From the NCBI GenBank assembly GCA_027016965.1, contig JALURI010000069.1, positions 1 to 15,863 of the forward strand: a stretch of DNA of 15,863 bases, in the 5' to 3' direction. Each line of letters opens with the position of its first letter. Within the stretch, counting starts at the first letter, position 1. The stretch comes from Geoglobus sp. GTDB taxonomy: Archaea; Halobacteriota; Archaeoglobi; Archaeoglobales; Archaeoglobaceae. Below, in pieces: positions 6,865 to 13,220 of this stretch. The position numbers and the translations under genes were made by a program. Below the pieces are notes generated by a model. It ran no database searches. It was not told where the DNA came from and saw nothing but the letters and a program-made list of their open reading frames with translations.

Positions 6865-7779
6865 ATGGGAAGGGGATACATCTTCATAGGAAAAGGAGGA
6901 GTCGGGAAAACAACATGCAGCGCAGCTCTTGCAGTCAATCTTGCTGAAAACCACAGAACACTGATTGCATCTCTTGATCCAGCACATAATCTTGGAGATG
7001 TTTACGGGGTAAGGCTTTCAGAGAAGCCCACAAAAATATCAGAGAATCTTTTTGCCATTGAGGTAAACACAGATCTCTTAACCAAAAAATATCTTGAGAG
7101 AACGGTAAGCAGAATAAGAGGAATGTACTCCTATCTTAAAGTTCTGAATCTTGACAGATACGTTGATTCCCTGAAATACTCTCCTGGAATAGAGGAATAC
7201 AGCATCCTTGAAGGACTTACAGATCTTATTTCACTTGATTATGACCACATTGTTCTTGACATGCCTCCAACAGGTTTGACTGTGAGGGTTCTAACCCTCC
7301 CCTACACAGCATTGATCTGGATAGAGAAGCTCATGGAGCTCAGAAATGAGATACTGAGCAGAAGGAAAACAATTGAAAGTGTCACAGGCAGGAAGTGCGT
7401 GATAATAGATGGTGAGGAAGTGAAGATTCCTGTTGAGGAAAAGGAAGACCCTGTTATGGTGGAATTAAAAGAAAAAAGAGAGAAGATGGAACTTGTCAGG
7501 AAATTCCTGTCTGAAAAATGCAGTGTATTCCTTGTTGCCAATCCAGAGCCACTCTCACTTTTTGAAGGTGAGAGAGCAATTGATGCACTGAGGAATTTTG
7601 GCATGGAGGTTTCAGGTGTGATCATAAACAAACACACCCGGGATAACGAGATAACAGCAAAGCTTGAAAAAATTGGGAAATCCGTTAAAGTACCTCTCAT
7701 CAGCTCACATCTACATGGCATGGATATGCTGAGAGATATTGGGAAAACACTTCTTGAAATCGCAGAGGTGGACAGATGA
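6865..7779 (+). CDS. ArsA/Get3-family P-loop ATPase, single domain
   Basis: The 304-aa product starts at ATG 6865, favoured over GTG 6859 because GAGGT (6853-6857) is 7 nt upstream of the ATG and only 1 nt from the GTG. Seen: deviant Walker A GKGGVGKTT (9-17), DPAHN (38-42), switch II D132-MPPTG and a late IINK segment, all in ArsA/Get3 positions. ArsA drives arsenite export and Get3 guides tail-anchored proteins. No Get3-type CxxC zinc pair is present, and no arsB-like gene is near. The next gene (DUF59) overlaps it by 4 bp. Taken together this suggests a metallocentre-maturation or protein-delivery ATPase rather than arsenic resistance (inference). Confidence 0.88.
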   Translation: MGRGYIFIGKGGVGKTTCSAALAVNLAENHRTLIASLDPAHNLGDVYGVRLSEKPTKISENLFAIEVNTDLLTKKYLERTVSRIRGMYSYLKVLNLDRYVDSLKYSPGIEEYSILEGLTDLISLDYDHIVLDMPPTGLTVRVLTLPYTALIWIEKLMELRNEILSRRKTIESVTGRKCVIIDGEEVKIPVEEKEDPVMVELKEKREKMELVRKFLSEKCSVFLVANPEPLSLFEGERAIDALRNFGMEVSGVIINKHTRDNEITAKLEKIGKSVKVPLISSHLHGMDMLRDIGKTLLEIAEVDR

Positions 7780-8072
7780 GTCAGATTATGAATCCAGATG
7801 AAGTAATCAGCCTTCTCAGAAGCATCAGGGATCCGGAATTTGGTGTGAGCATAGTTGAGCTTGGACTTATCGAGAGAGTAAATGTGGAGGAAAAAAATGT
7901 GACGGTTTTTGTGAACTTCAACAGATCTCTTCCCCACTGCAAGTCATGCATACCACTGGCATGGATGGTGATAAGAGCAGTTCTCAGAGAGATGGAAAGA
8001 GCTTTAAAAGGTGCTGGGATAAGATACAGAATTGTGGAGAGCTCATCAGGAGTTGTGTATCTGGAGGGCTGA
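7776..8072 (+). CDS. DUF59/MIP18-family protein, likely Fe-S or metallocentre assembly factor
   Basis: The 98-aa product starts at ATG 7776 (ATGA overlap with the ATPase gene; GAGGTG at 7765-7770). The domain fills the protein: IRDPEFGVSIVELGLIERV (17-35) is the family signature, followed by a beta hairpin and PHCKSC with C55 and C58 before a long helix. Family members (MIP18, SufT, PaaD and the N-terminal domain of bacterial Mrp) help deliver Fe-S clusters, and the conserved cysteine lies in this loop. Having two cysteines in a CxxC is less usual and could hold a metal. Fusion to or proximity with a SIMIBI ATPase is known for Mrp; here the ATPase is ArsA-like. Confidence 0.85.
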   Translation: MSQIMNPDEVISLLRSIRDPEFGVSIVELGLIERVNVEEKNVTVFVNFNRSLPHCKSCIPLAWMVIRAVLREMERALKGAGIRYRIVESSSGVVYLEG

Positions 8073-8074
8073 AA

Positions 8075-8719
8075 ATGGCATTCCTGGATCTTTCAGGTCT
8101 TTTCGCAATCTTAGTTCTTTTTGCAGGAGTTGCAACTCTTCAGTTTTTTTACGGGAGAAAGCTGAATATTCTGCTCATGAGAAATGTTGTGGAGGAGCTT
8201 GAGGAAGTAATAAAACCGCAAGACCAGCTTTATACATGGCTTGGAGGATATGTTGGCTTTAAGGCTGAATACAGGATAGATAACCCCGATATAAACAGTA
8301 TTGAGGTCACACTCACTCTCCTTCCAAGGCAGAGCATTCTCTATCTTCCGATCTCAAAGCTAACTCTCAAGGACGACAGGCTGTTTTTTGTTTTGAAATG
8401 CAGACATGCAGTAAAAGGAGACGTCCATGCAGTGAAAAAGGGAATCTACAAATTTACAAAGCCAATAGACAATCTGTTTGAGTACAGAACAGAGACAGCC
8501 AGCATTGATGGTGAGGAGTTTGTTGTGTACTACAGAAGAAAAGAGGACTTTGAAAGGATTTTAAAACACATGAAGGATCTTCCTGTTCAGGAAGTCAAGC
8601 ACATCTCGGTAACTCCGTCTACAAAGGTAATCTATGCATTTATAACCCCAAAAAGGGGAGTGGTCGGAAAGGTTTTTCCAGGGATTGTGGAGATAGCAAA
8701 AGATTTTACAGGATTCTGA
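8075..8719 (+). CDS. Unknown membrane-anchored protein at the end of the cstA operon
   Basis: The 214-aa product starts at ATG 8075 with GGAGGG at 8063-8068, 2 bp after the DUF59 gene. A single N-terminal membrane segment (about 8-25) is followed by a mixed alpha/beta soluble domain with many beta-type stretches, including YTWLGGYVGFKAEYRI, LTLLPRQSILYLPIS and EEFVVYYRRKEDF. I recognise no catalytic motif and no family. No cysteine cluster is present. It ends exactly where the convergent dehydrogenase gene ends (8719/8720). Position suggests a membrane partner of CstA or of the ATPase/DUF59 pair. Confidence 0.8.
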   Translation: MAFLDLSGLFAILVLFAGVATLQFFYGRKLNILLMRNVVEELEEVIKPQDQLYTWLGGYVGFKAEYRIDNPDINSIEVTLTLLPRQSILYLPISKLTLKDDRLFFVLKCRHAVKGDVHAVKKGIYKFTKPIDNLFEYRTETASIDGEEFVVYYRRKEDFERILKHMKDLPVQEVKHISVTPSTKVIYAFITPKRGVVGKVFPGIVEIAKDFTGF

Positions 8720-9676
8720 TCAGTATCCTCTGTTTTTGTCAACCACATTCATCAGTTCTTTCCCTGACAGGAACCTTTTCAGATTTTCCATGAAAATTGA
8801 AACTGCCCTGTCCCAGTAATGTGGTGTTGATCCTGCAACATGTGGTGTTATTATGACGTTATCAAAATCCCACAGCTCAGAATCCTCAGGCAGAGGTTCA
8901 TGTTCAGCAACATCTAACGCTACACCTGCTATCCAGCCATTTCTCAGGGCTTTTATTAAGGCATTCTCATCAACAATTCCGCCTCTTGCGATGTTTATCA
9001 AATAGGATGTTCTCTTCATCTTTCTGAGCTCTCGTTCTCCAATCATTCCTGTTGTTTCCTTGGTGAGAGGAACGCAGATCACAAGAAAGTCAGATTGATC
9101 CAGAACTCTGTCCAGATTTTCGGGGCTGTATACTTCATCAACATGCTCCGAAGGAGATCTGGTGTTCTTGACTCCAATAACTTTCATTCCAAAACACTTC
9201 CCCTTCCTTGCAACTTCTCTCCCTATGGAGCCGAGACCGATTATGCCCAGAGTTTTTCCACGGAGCTCGTCAAGAGGTTCAAAGGGAAATGGATGTCTCG
9301 GCTTCCATTTCCTTCTCTTCTGATCTTCAAAAAGCTCAGGTAACTTTCTTGCAAATGCCAGAATCAATGCAAATACATGATCAGAAGCCTGGGATGCGTG
9401 AATTCCTCTTGAGCAGGTGACCGTGACATCGCTCTTCCTTACATCATCTATAAGCAGTGAATCCACTCCAACAAATGGTGAGTGAATCCAGACAAGTTTT
9501 TTTGCTCTGGAAAATTCCTCATTTGTGATTTTAATAGCATACAGAACTTCTGTATCTTCAATCTCTTTGAGTATCATGTCAGGTTCTGTTTCCCTGACAG
9601 CATTAACACCTTCAATCTCCCCTATCCTGAAAACATGCTCATCATCAAGAGGGAAGGTAATCAGAACCTTCACCAT
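8720..9676 (-). CDS. D-isomer-specific 2-hydroxyacid dehydrogenase, paralogue 1
   Basis: The 318-aa, full-length member of the NAD(P)-dependent D-2-hydroxyacid dehydrogenase family reduces 2-oxoacids or oxidises D-2-hydroxyacids in the cytoplasm. Seen: Rossmann motif GLGSIG (147-152), catalytic R231 in ARGG, E260 in EHEPLP and H279 in TPHVAG. No C-terminal ACT regulatory domain is present, so it is not a typical long-form SerA. The substrate cannot be told; glyoxylate/hydroxypyruvate-reductase-like or unknown 2-oxoacid are options. Start ATG 9676 is placed about 27 bp from a TATA box at 9700-9709, consistent with a leaderless transcript. It is divergent from a second paralogue. Confidence 0.92.
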   Translation of the reverse strand: MVKVLITFPLDDEHVFRIGEIEGVNAVRETEPDMILKEIEDTEVLYAIKITNEEFSRAKKLVWIHSPFVGVDSLLIDDVRKSDVTVTCSRGIHASQASDHVFALILAFARKLPELFEDQKRRKWKPRHPFPFEPLDELRGKTLGIIGLGSIGREVARKGKCFGMKVIGVKNTRSPSEHVDEVYSPENLDRVLDQSDFLVICVPLTKETTGMIGERELRKMKRTSYLINIARGGIVDENALIKALRNGWIAGVALDVAEHEPLPEDSELWDFDNVIITPHVAGSTPHYWDRAVSIFMENLKRFLSGKELMNVVDKNRGY

Positions 9677-9699
9677 GGATTCAGTTTCCTTTTCAAGCC

Positions 9700-9709
9700 T
9701 TTAAATTTT
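9700..9709 (-). promoter_or_regulatory. TATA box for dehydrogenase paralogue 1
   Basis: TTTAAATTTT on the plus strand (AAAATTTAAA on the minus strand), centred near 9703, is about 27 bp from ATG 9676. This is the spacing for a transcript that starts at the start codon. Confidence 0.55.
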
Positions 9710-9745
9710 CCTCTATCATGGTCGTATGGATCAGGTGATGCGAAA

Positions 9746-9754
9746 CATTAATTT
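9746..9754 (+). promoter_or_regulatory. Weak TATA-like element for dehydrogenase paralogue 2
   Basis: CATTAATTT is centred about 27 bp before ATG 9778. It is a poorer match than the other boxes in the window, but no ribosome site precedes the ATG, which fits a leaderless start. Confidence 0.35.
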
Positions 9755-9777
9755 CCAGGTTGTGCAGATCAGCATGC

Positions 9778-10719
9778 ATGAAGGTTGCCATTGTGGAACC
9801 TCTTCAGCTTCCAGAGGAGGTTGTGGTGAGGGAGTTTAGCACCCTCAACTGCGAGGTGAAGCTGTTTGAAACCAAACCAGAGGATCAGAATGAGATTGTT
9901 GAGAGGGCAAAAGACGCAGATATAATGGTTGTTGTGAATTATCCTGTCATAGCAGAGACTATTGAAAAGCTTGAAAATCTGAAGATGATTGCCGTCTCAT
10001 TCACAGGTTATGATCACATCGACATTGAAAAGTGCCGTGAGCTTGGAATAACTGTGTCCAACGTTCCTGAATACTCAACCAGCTCTGTTGCCGAGCTTGT
10101 TTTTGGGATGATTATTTCTGCAAAGAGAAAGCTTATTGAATGCGATAATGCTGTGAGATCTGGAAAAGACAGCAGCAATTTGCTTGGAAGAGAGCTTTAC
10201 GGCAAAACTCTGGGAGTGATAGGAACGGGAAAAATTGGACAGAGGGTTTGCGAGATAGCTCTTGCCTTTGGAATGAACATCATCGCCTACTCAAGAACAA
10301 GGAAAGACAATCTTGAAAAGAAGGGTGTCAGGTATGTGCAGCTTGAGGAACTTCTTCGAAAGAGCGATATTGTGACGATACATGTGCCTTTAACGAGGGA
10401 GACAGAGGGAATGATAGGTGAGAGAGAGCTTGAGATGATGAAAGATGGAGCCATAATTGTGAACACTGCAAGGGGGAAAATAATAGACACGGCAGCACTC
10501 GCAAAAAAGCTCGAAAGCGGAAGGATTCTGGCATGTCTTGATGTTTTTGACATCGAACCTCCTCTGCCTGAAAACCATCCACTCAGAAATGCAAAAAATG
10601 CAGTTTTAGCCCCTCATGTAGGTTATTACACAGAAGAGGCACTGATGAGAAGACTCGTGATGACTGTGGAGAACATCAGAGCATTCATCAATGGCTCACC
10701 GAAAAATGTTGTTTCGTGA
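9778..10719 (+). CDS. D-isomer-specific 2-hydroxyacid dehydrogenase, paralogue 2
   Basis: The 313-aa product begins MKVAIVEP at ATG 9778; an upstream TTG (9760) in frame would add six poor residues and has no support. Seen: Rossmann motif GTGKIG (149-154), catalytic R232 in ARGK, E260 in DIEPPLP and H280 in APHVGY, with the usual SVAELVFGM helix that precedes the coenzyme domain. No ACT domain is present. It shares the fold and MIGEREL segment with the divergent paralogue, but the substrate-domain sequences differ, so the substrates probably differ. It is followed by a 270-bp stretch holding only a small ORF fragment. Confidence 0.92.
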   Translation: MKVAIVEPLQLPEEVVVREFSTLNCEVKLFETKPEDQNEIVERAKDADIMVVVNYPVIAETIEKLENLKMIAVSFTGYDHIDIEKCRELGITVSNVPEYSTSSVAELVFGMIISAKRKLIECDNAVRSGKDSSNLLGRELYGKTLGVIGTGKIGQRVCEIALAFGMNIIAYSRTRKDNLEKKGVRYVQLEELLRKSDIVTIHVPLTRETEGMIGERELEMMKDGAIIVNTARGKIIDTAALAKKLESGRILACLDVFDIEPPLPENHPLRNAKNAVLAPHVGYYTEEALMRRLVMTVENIRAFINGSPKNVVS

Positions 10720-10782
10720 TCTACTACGGGCTCACGGATTGCATCATGGCACACAACACAGGAAGCCTGGACGTTCAAAGCT

Positions 10783-10905
10783 ATGATGGGAAATTCCTTT
10801 TCCGAGATCTACCGGCAATACATGGGGAAGTGGAGGGAGGTTAATTCTCTGTCTGAGGGTGTGAATCTAAGGAACCTCGTGGATTTTACTCACCACACCG
10901 AATAA
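10783..10905 (+). pseudogene. Unrecognised 40-codon fragment, possible gene remnant
   Basis: Between the dehydrogenase and hicB (10720-10990) the only notable frame is open from the preceding stop (10720) to TAA 10903. It contains ATG 10783 and a tail EIYRQYMGKWREVNSL and NLRNLVDF. It has the look of protein sequence (tryptophan- and tyrosine-rich, no repeats), but there is no ribosome site and no TATA box at the right place. It may be the 3' end of a decayed gene. I cannot name a family. Confidence 0.2.
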
Positions 10906-10956
10906 CGGCTTTACAAGACAATATTCGATTTACCGAACAACACCAAAGACAAAAAA

Positions 10957-10966
10957 AAGTTTAAGC
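10957..10966 (+). promoter_or_regulatory. TATA-like box for hicB
   Basis: A-rich DNA leading into AAGTTTAAGC is centred about 28 bp before ATG 10991, consistent with a leaderless hicB transcript. Confidence 0.4.
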
Positions 10967-10990
10967 AGAGTTCAGACTAAAAAAACACTT

Positions 10991-11212
10991 ATGCAGGAAC
11001 TGAAAAAAATTGATGAAATCATTTTCCTCGTTGAAGAAACAGAGGATGGTTACATAGCAAGAGCCTTAGGTCACTCAATCTTTATTGAAGCTGATTCCCT
11101 TGAAGAATTAAGAGAGATGGTCAAGGATGCAGTAGAGTGCCACTTTGATGAAGAAGAGAGGCCAAAGATCATCAGGCTCCATATTGTCAAGCAAGAGGTT
11201 CTGACATTATGA
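10991..11212 (+). CDS. hicB: HicB-family antitoxin (short form)
   Basis: The 73-aa protein matches the HicB partial RNase H-like fold: an N-terminal strand IIFLVEETEDGYIARALG, then SIFIEADSLEELREMVKDAVECHF as the helix, and a C-terminal RLHIVKQEVL strand that overlaps the toxin start. It has no C-terminal DNA-binding domain, as is common for short archaeal HicB. HicB neutralises the mRNA-cleaving toxin HicA. Its stop overlaps the ATG of a hicA reading frame (ATGA), the usual compact gene order. Here the toxin is broken, so this is an orphan antitoxin that may act on other HicA copies. Confidence 0.8.
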   Translation: MQELKKIDEIIFLVEETEDGYIARALGHSIFIEADSLEELREMVKDAVECHFDEEERPKIIRLHIVKQEVLTL

Positions 11213-11391
11213 AACTTCCGAGAGATCTGGATGGATAAAAACTTGCAAAACTTCCCAGAAAATTTGGTTATGAAATAACGAGGCAGACAGGAAGTCACAT
11301 GAGATTAACAACACACCTTAATGGAGAACACCATATAACAATACCAAAACCCAGAAATTTATTTAAATTTTGTAAATGGTGTTTCTGTTAG
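11209..11391 (+). pseudogene. hicA: hicA toxin pseudogene (nonsense codon, lost C-terminus)
   Basis: Read from ATG 11209 the frame gives MKLPRDLDG, then TAA at 11236-11238. It continues in the same frame as KLAKLPRKFGYEITRQTGSH and MRLTTHLNGEHHITIPKPRNL. This is a clear HicA double-stranded-RNA-binding-like fold: the usual start is MKLPRDLSGEELAKLLRK, and the active histidine in QxGSH is kept. One base change of a GAA-type codon to TAA explains the stop. The expected C-terminal helix (GTLxxILRQ region) is absent; the frame runs instead into the TATA box of the next gene and ends at TAG 11389. The toxin should be inactive. Confidence 0.8.
11358..11370 (+). promoter_or_regulatory. TATA box for the winged-helix gene, inside the hicA remnant
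   Basis: TTTATTTAAATTT contains the palindrome ATTTAAAT centred at 11364.5, about 29 bp before ATG 11394. It replaces the lost 3' end of hicA, so the junction between the hicA remnant and the next gene lies at about 11350-11360. Confidence 0.5.
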
Positions 11392-11393
11392 AA

Positions 11394-12299
11394 ATGACAG
11401 ACAACAGACTTTTTGATGGATGGGAGATTCTCTTTGCATCATACCTCTTAGGAGGGTATGTGAGGGGCAAAGTTAGGTTGCACAAGGTTGTATCTGAATT
11501 GCAAAAAGAGGGGTTCCCGATTAAATATCATTTCGAGATTCTGAGAATGGGCCCGGCTTCACCGAGTGTTGATGTGTATTCAAGAAAGCTTGAACACCAC
11601 AACCTCATAAAAATCAAGGAGATTCCTGTTGGAGAGGGATACAATGACAGAGTTGATTATATTCTAACTGATGAGGGTCTGAAGGTAGTTAGAAATGAGA
11701 TCCTCCCAGTATTGGAGGAAGAATATTCACACCTTTTGAATAGAGTTGGAAAGATATCCGAAAAATACACTAATGAACAGACCAAGCCCTCAGAATTTGT
11801 AGAGATGGTCCACGATGAACTGCTAATTGATGACAAGGAAAAATTCAAAAAGAAGCTGGATGAGACTTTAGAAGAATACCAGAATCTCCTCGAAAAGTTC
11901 AAAAATGAGGATTACGGTTTCTGTGGAGTCTGGCTGGCTTTTGCTGGATTATCTGATCTTTCAGTTGAAGCCCTGGAAAATATAAAGTACAGTGATCTCC
12001 TATCAGAAGAGGTTTTTGACGATTTTGATGTAAGCCTCTCTGAAGATGCTGGGAAATATTTCATACTCAATAAAGCCATTGAAGGCTTAAAGCTGATCTC
12101 AGAAAAATATCCTCTAACTGAATGTCTTGGAAATTTTGAATGCATTTCTGAAGACTGGAACAAATGTAAAGAGCTGAAAAATGAAGTTTACGCGATATTT
12201 ACAGCATTAGAATCTAATGCCATCATTTACGGATATTTGGAGACTGAGGAGGGAGATCTATTTTTGAAAGACCTTACAGCAAAGGAGATGGAGTTGTAA
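11394..12299 (+). CDS. Winged-helix protein with helical C-terminus, possible antitoxin of the PIN gene
   Basis: The 301-aa product starts at ATG 11394 (leaderless, TATA box at 11358-11370). The first ~100 residues form a winged-helix-like unit: GKVRLHKVVSELQKEGFPIKY (25-45), RMGPASPSVDVYSRKLEHHN, then ILTDEGLKVV. This resembles YwgA/Panacea (SocA)-type domains, a resemblance I judge by pattern only. Residues about 105-175 are strongly charged and probably coiled coil (EEEYSHLL, KFKKKLDETLEEYQNLLEKFK); the rest is acidic and helical with several cysteines. Panacea-type proteins occur as antitoxins, and a PIN ribonuclease frame begins at its stop codon, in the -1 frame. It could be the antitoxin, or the N-terminal half of a broken fusion. 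Confidence 0.75.
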   Translation: MTDNRLFDGWEILFASYLLGGYVRGKVRLHKVVSELQKEGFPIKYHFEILRMGPASPSVDVYSRKLEHHNLIKIKEIPVGEGYNDRVDYILTDEGLKVVRNEILPVLEEEYSHLLNRVGKISEKYTNEQTKPSEFVEMVHDELLIDDKEKFKKKLDETLEEYQNLLEKFKNEDYGFCGVWLAFAGLSDLSVEALENIKYSDLLSEEVFDDFDVSLSEDAGKYFILNKAIEGLKLISEKYPLTECLGNFECISEDWNKCKELKNEVYAIFTALESNAIIYGYLETEEGDLFLKDLTAKEMEL

Positions 12300-12856
12300 T
12301 CGATGCAAATTGCTGTATTAAAGCGATTCTCCATTTTGGTGATCTCAAAGACTACTACAAAGATCCAATAAATGAATTCATAGACAATTGTATTTCAAGT
12401 AACATTATTTTGGGATATTTTCCAATAATTAAAGAGCTCTCTTTCCGCAGTTTATCAAAAGCTGTTGATGACCTACTGAGAAAGAGGGCACAAAAGAGGT
12501 TTAGGGATACCTTTAAGCTGTACAGGAAAGCTGAAAAAAAGCTTGAAAAATTGTTTGGTTCAAAACTAATACTTCTCGAAGAAAACTGCACAAACTCTGA
12601 CCTCAACGCCTGCAAGGCTTTTTTCAAAGGGAACACAAAAAAGCTTTCAGTTTGCCGAAGAAAAAGTCCAATCCCCGAAGAGGAAGATATGGTAATTCTA
12701 ATTTCAACATCCAGACAGCTATGGAATAGGAGGGGAATTCTTTCGGACGATACTCATTTTACAGACTACAAAGATGAGATATACCGAGAATACGAAGTGG
12801 AAGTCATTCCTATGAAAGAATTAAACCAGATTATGGTGTCGTGGAAATGGAAATAG
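12296..12856 (+). pseudogene. PIN-domain ribonuclease frame without a start codon
   Basis: The frame codes 186 residues from GTA 12296 to TAG 12856 and is a recognisable PIN domain: VIDAN with D3, YFPIIKEL with E47, PEEEDMVIL with D121, and ILSDDTHF with D141/D142, the four acidic positions that bind metal for RNA cleavage. The helices between are basic (RKRAQKRF, YRKAEKKLEKL). No ATG, GTG or TTG exists in this frame before D3; upstream it runs back into the 3' end of the previous gene. The first usable start, TTG 12410, would lose D3. It lies at -1 to the winged-helix gene, so a single-base indel would fuse the two. Options are a broken fusion, a sequencing error, a non-standard start or frameshifting. 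Confidence 0.7.
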
Positions 12857-13093
12857 AATGTCAGGGCTCTGGCTCTCTTTTCACCCCATTAACTCACGGT
12901 TATCACTTCAAAACATGCTGAGGTTCTGGTGCAAAAAGATTTAGTAAAATGCCCCTTTCCACAGAAGATGATACTGCTGACAATCACTCCCCGCACCACT
13001 TTATGAAAATAGTCTCATCATTGTTCTCCGCAAAAATATAGATTTCATTGGTTTATAAGGTGGCTGAATCATCCTGTAATCTGTTCCATGGAA
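12857..13093. other. Intergenic stretch between PIN frame and tRNA-Pro
   Basis: No gene is visible in these 237 bp on either strand. TTTATAAG at 13052-13059 resembles a TATA box, but no gene starts at the matching distance in either direction. TTCCATGGAA (13085-13094) is a 10-bp palindrome abutting the tRNA 3' end. Confidence 0.4.
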
Positions 13094-13167
13094 TGGGGCC
13101 GCCGAGACTTGAACTCGGGTCACGGGCTCCCAAAGCCCGAAGGATAACCAGGCTACCCTACGGCCCC
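13094..13167 (-). tRNA. tRNA-Pro (anticodon TGG)
   Basis: The minus strand forms a full cloverleaf. The acceptor stem GGGGCCG (13167-13161) pairs perfectly with CGGCCCC (13101-13095). The anticodon arm CGGGC-TTTGGGA-GCCCG gives anticodon TGG, the T-arm carries GAGTTCAAGTCTC, and the discriminator A is at 13094. No CCA is encoded and no intron is seen. The promoter is the TTTAAAAAA element at 13190-13198, centred 27 bp from the mature 5' end, so the transcript probably begins at or next to the mature end. It borders the accessory island. Confidence 0.95.
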
Positions 13168-13189
13168 TGCCTCGAGCAAAACAGTTGGG

Positions 13190-13198
13190 TTTAAAAAA
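13190..13198. promoter_or_regulatory. Shared TATA element of tRNA-Pro and the HD-domain gene
   Basis: TTTAAAAAA is centred near 13194, 27 bp from the tRNA-Pro 5' end (13167, minus strand) and 27 bp from the HD gene ATG (13221, plus strand). Its TTTAAA core reads the same on both strands. Both transcripts would be leaderless or nearly so, from one 53-bp divergent region. Confidence 0.65.
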
Positions 13199-13220
13199 TC
13201 TGCGATAAACTTAGTTTTGT

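Noticed and set aside
12281..12299. Programmed -1 frameshift site between winged-helix and PIN frames
   Set aside because: The bases before the stop (AAG GAG ATG GAG TTG) do not form an X XXY YYZ slippery heptamer, and no strong hairpin is obvious just after; kept only as one option.
12303..12369. ATG 12303 as the start of the PIN gene
   Set aside because: It is in the wrong frame and stops after about 22 codons (TAA 12369-12371).
10731..12899. CTCACGG at 10731-10737 and 12893-12899 as direct repeats bounding the island
   Set aside because: Seven bases is too short to mean anything over 2 kb, and the flanks do not extend the match.
13052..13059. TTTATAAG as a promoter for the HD-domain gene
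   Set aside because: It is about 165 bp upstream, with the tRNA between; the element at 13190-13198 is at the exact leaderless distance.
12950..13060. C/D-box guide RNA on either strand between the PIN frame and tRNA-Pro
   Set aside because: The minus strand has an ATGATGA (C-box-like) sequence, but no CTGA D box follows at the right distance.
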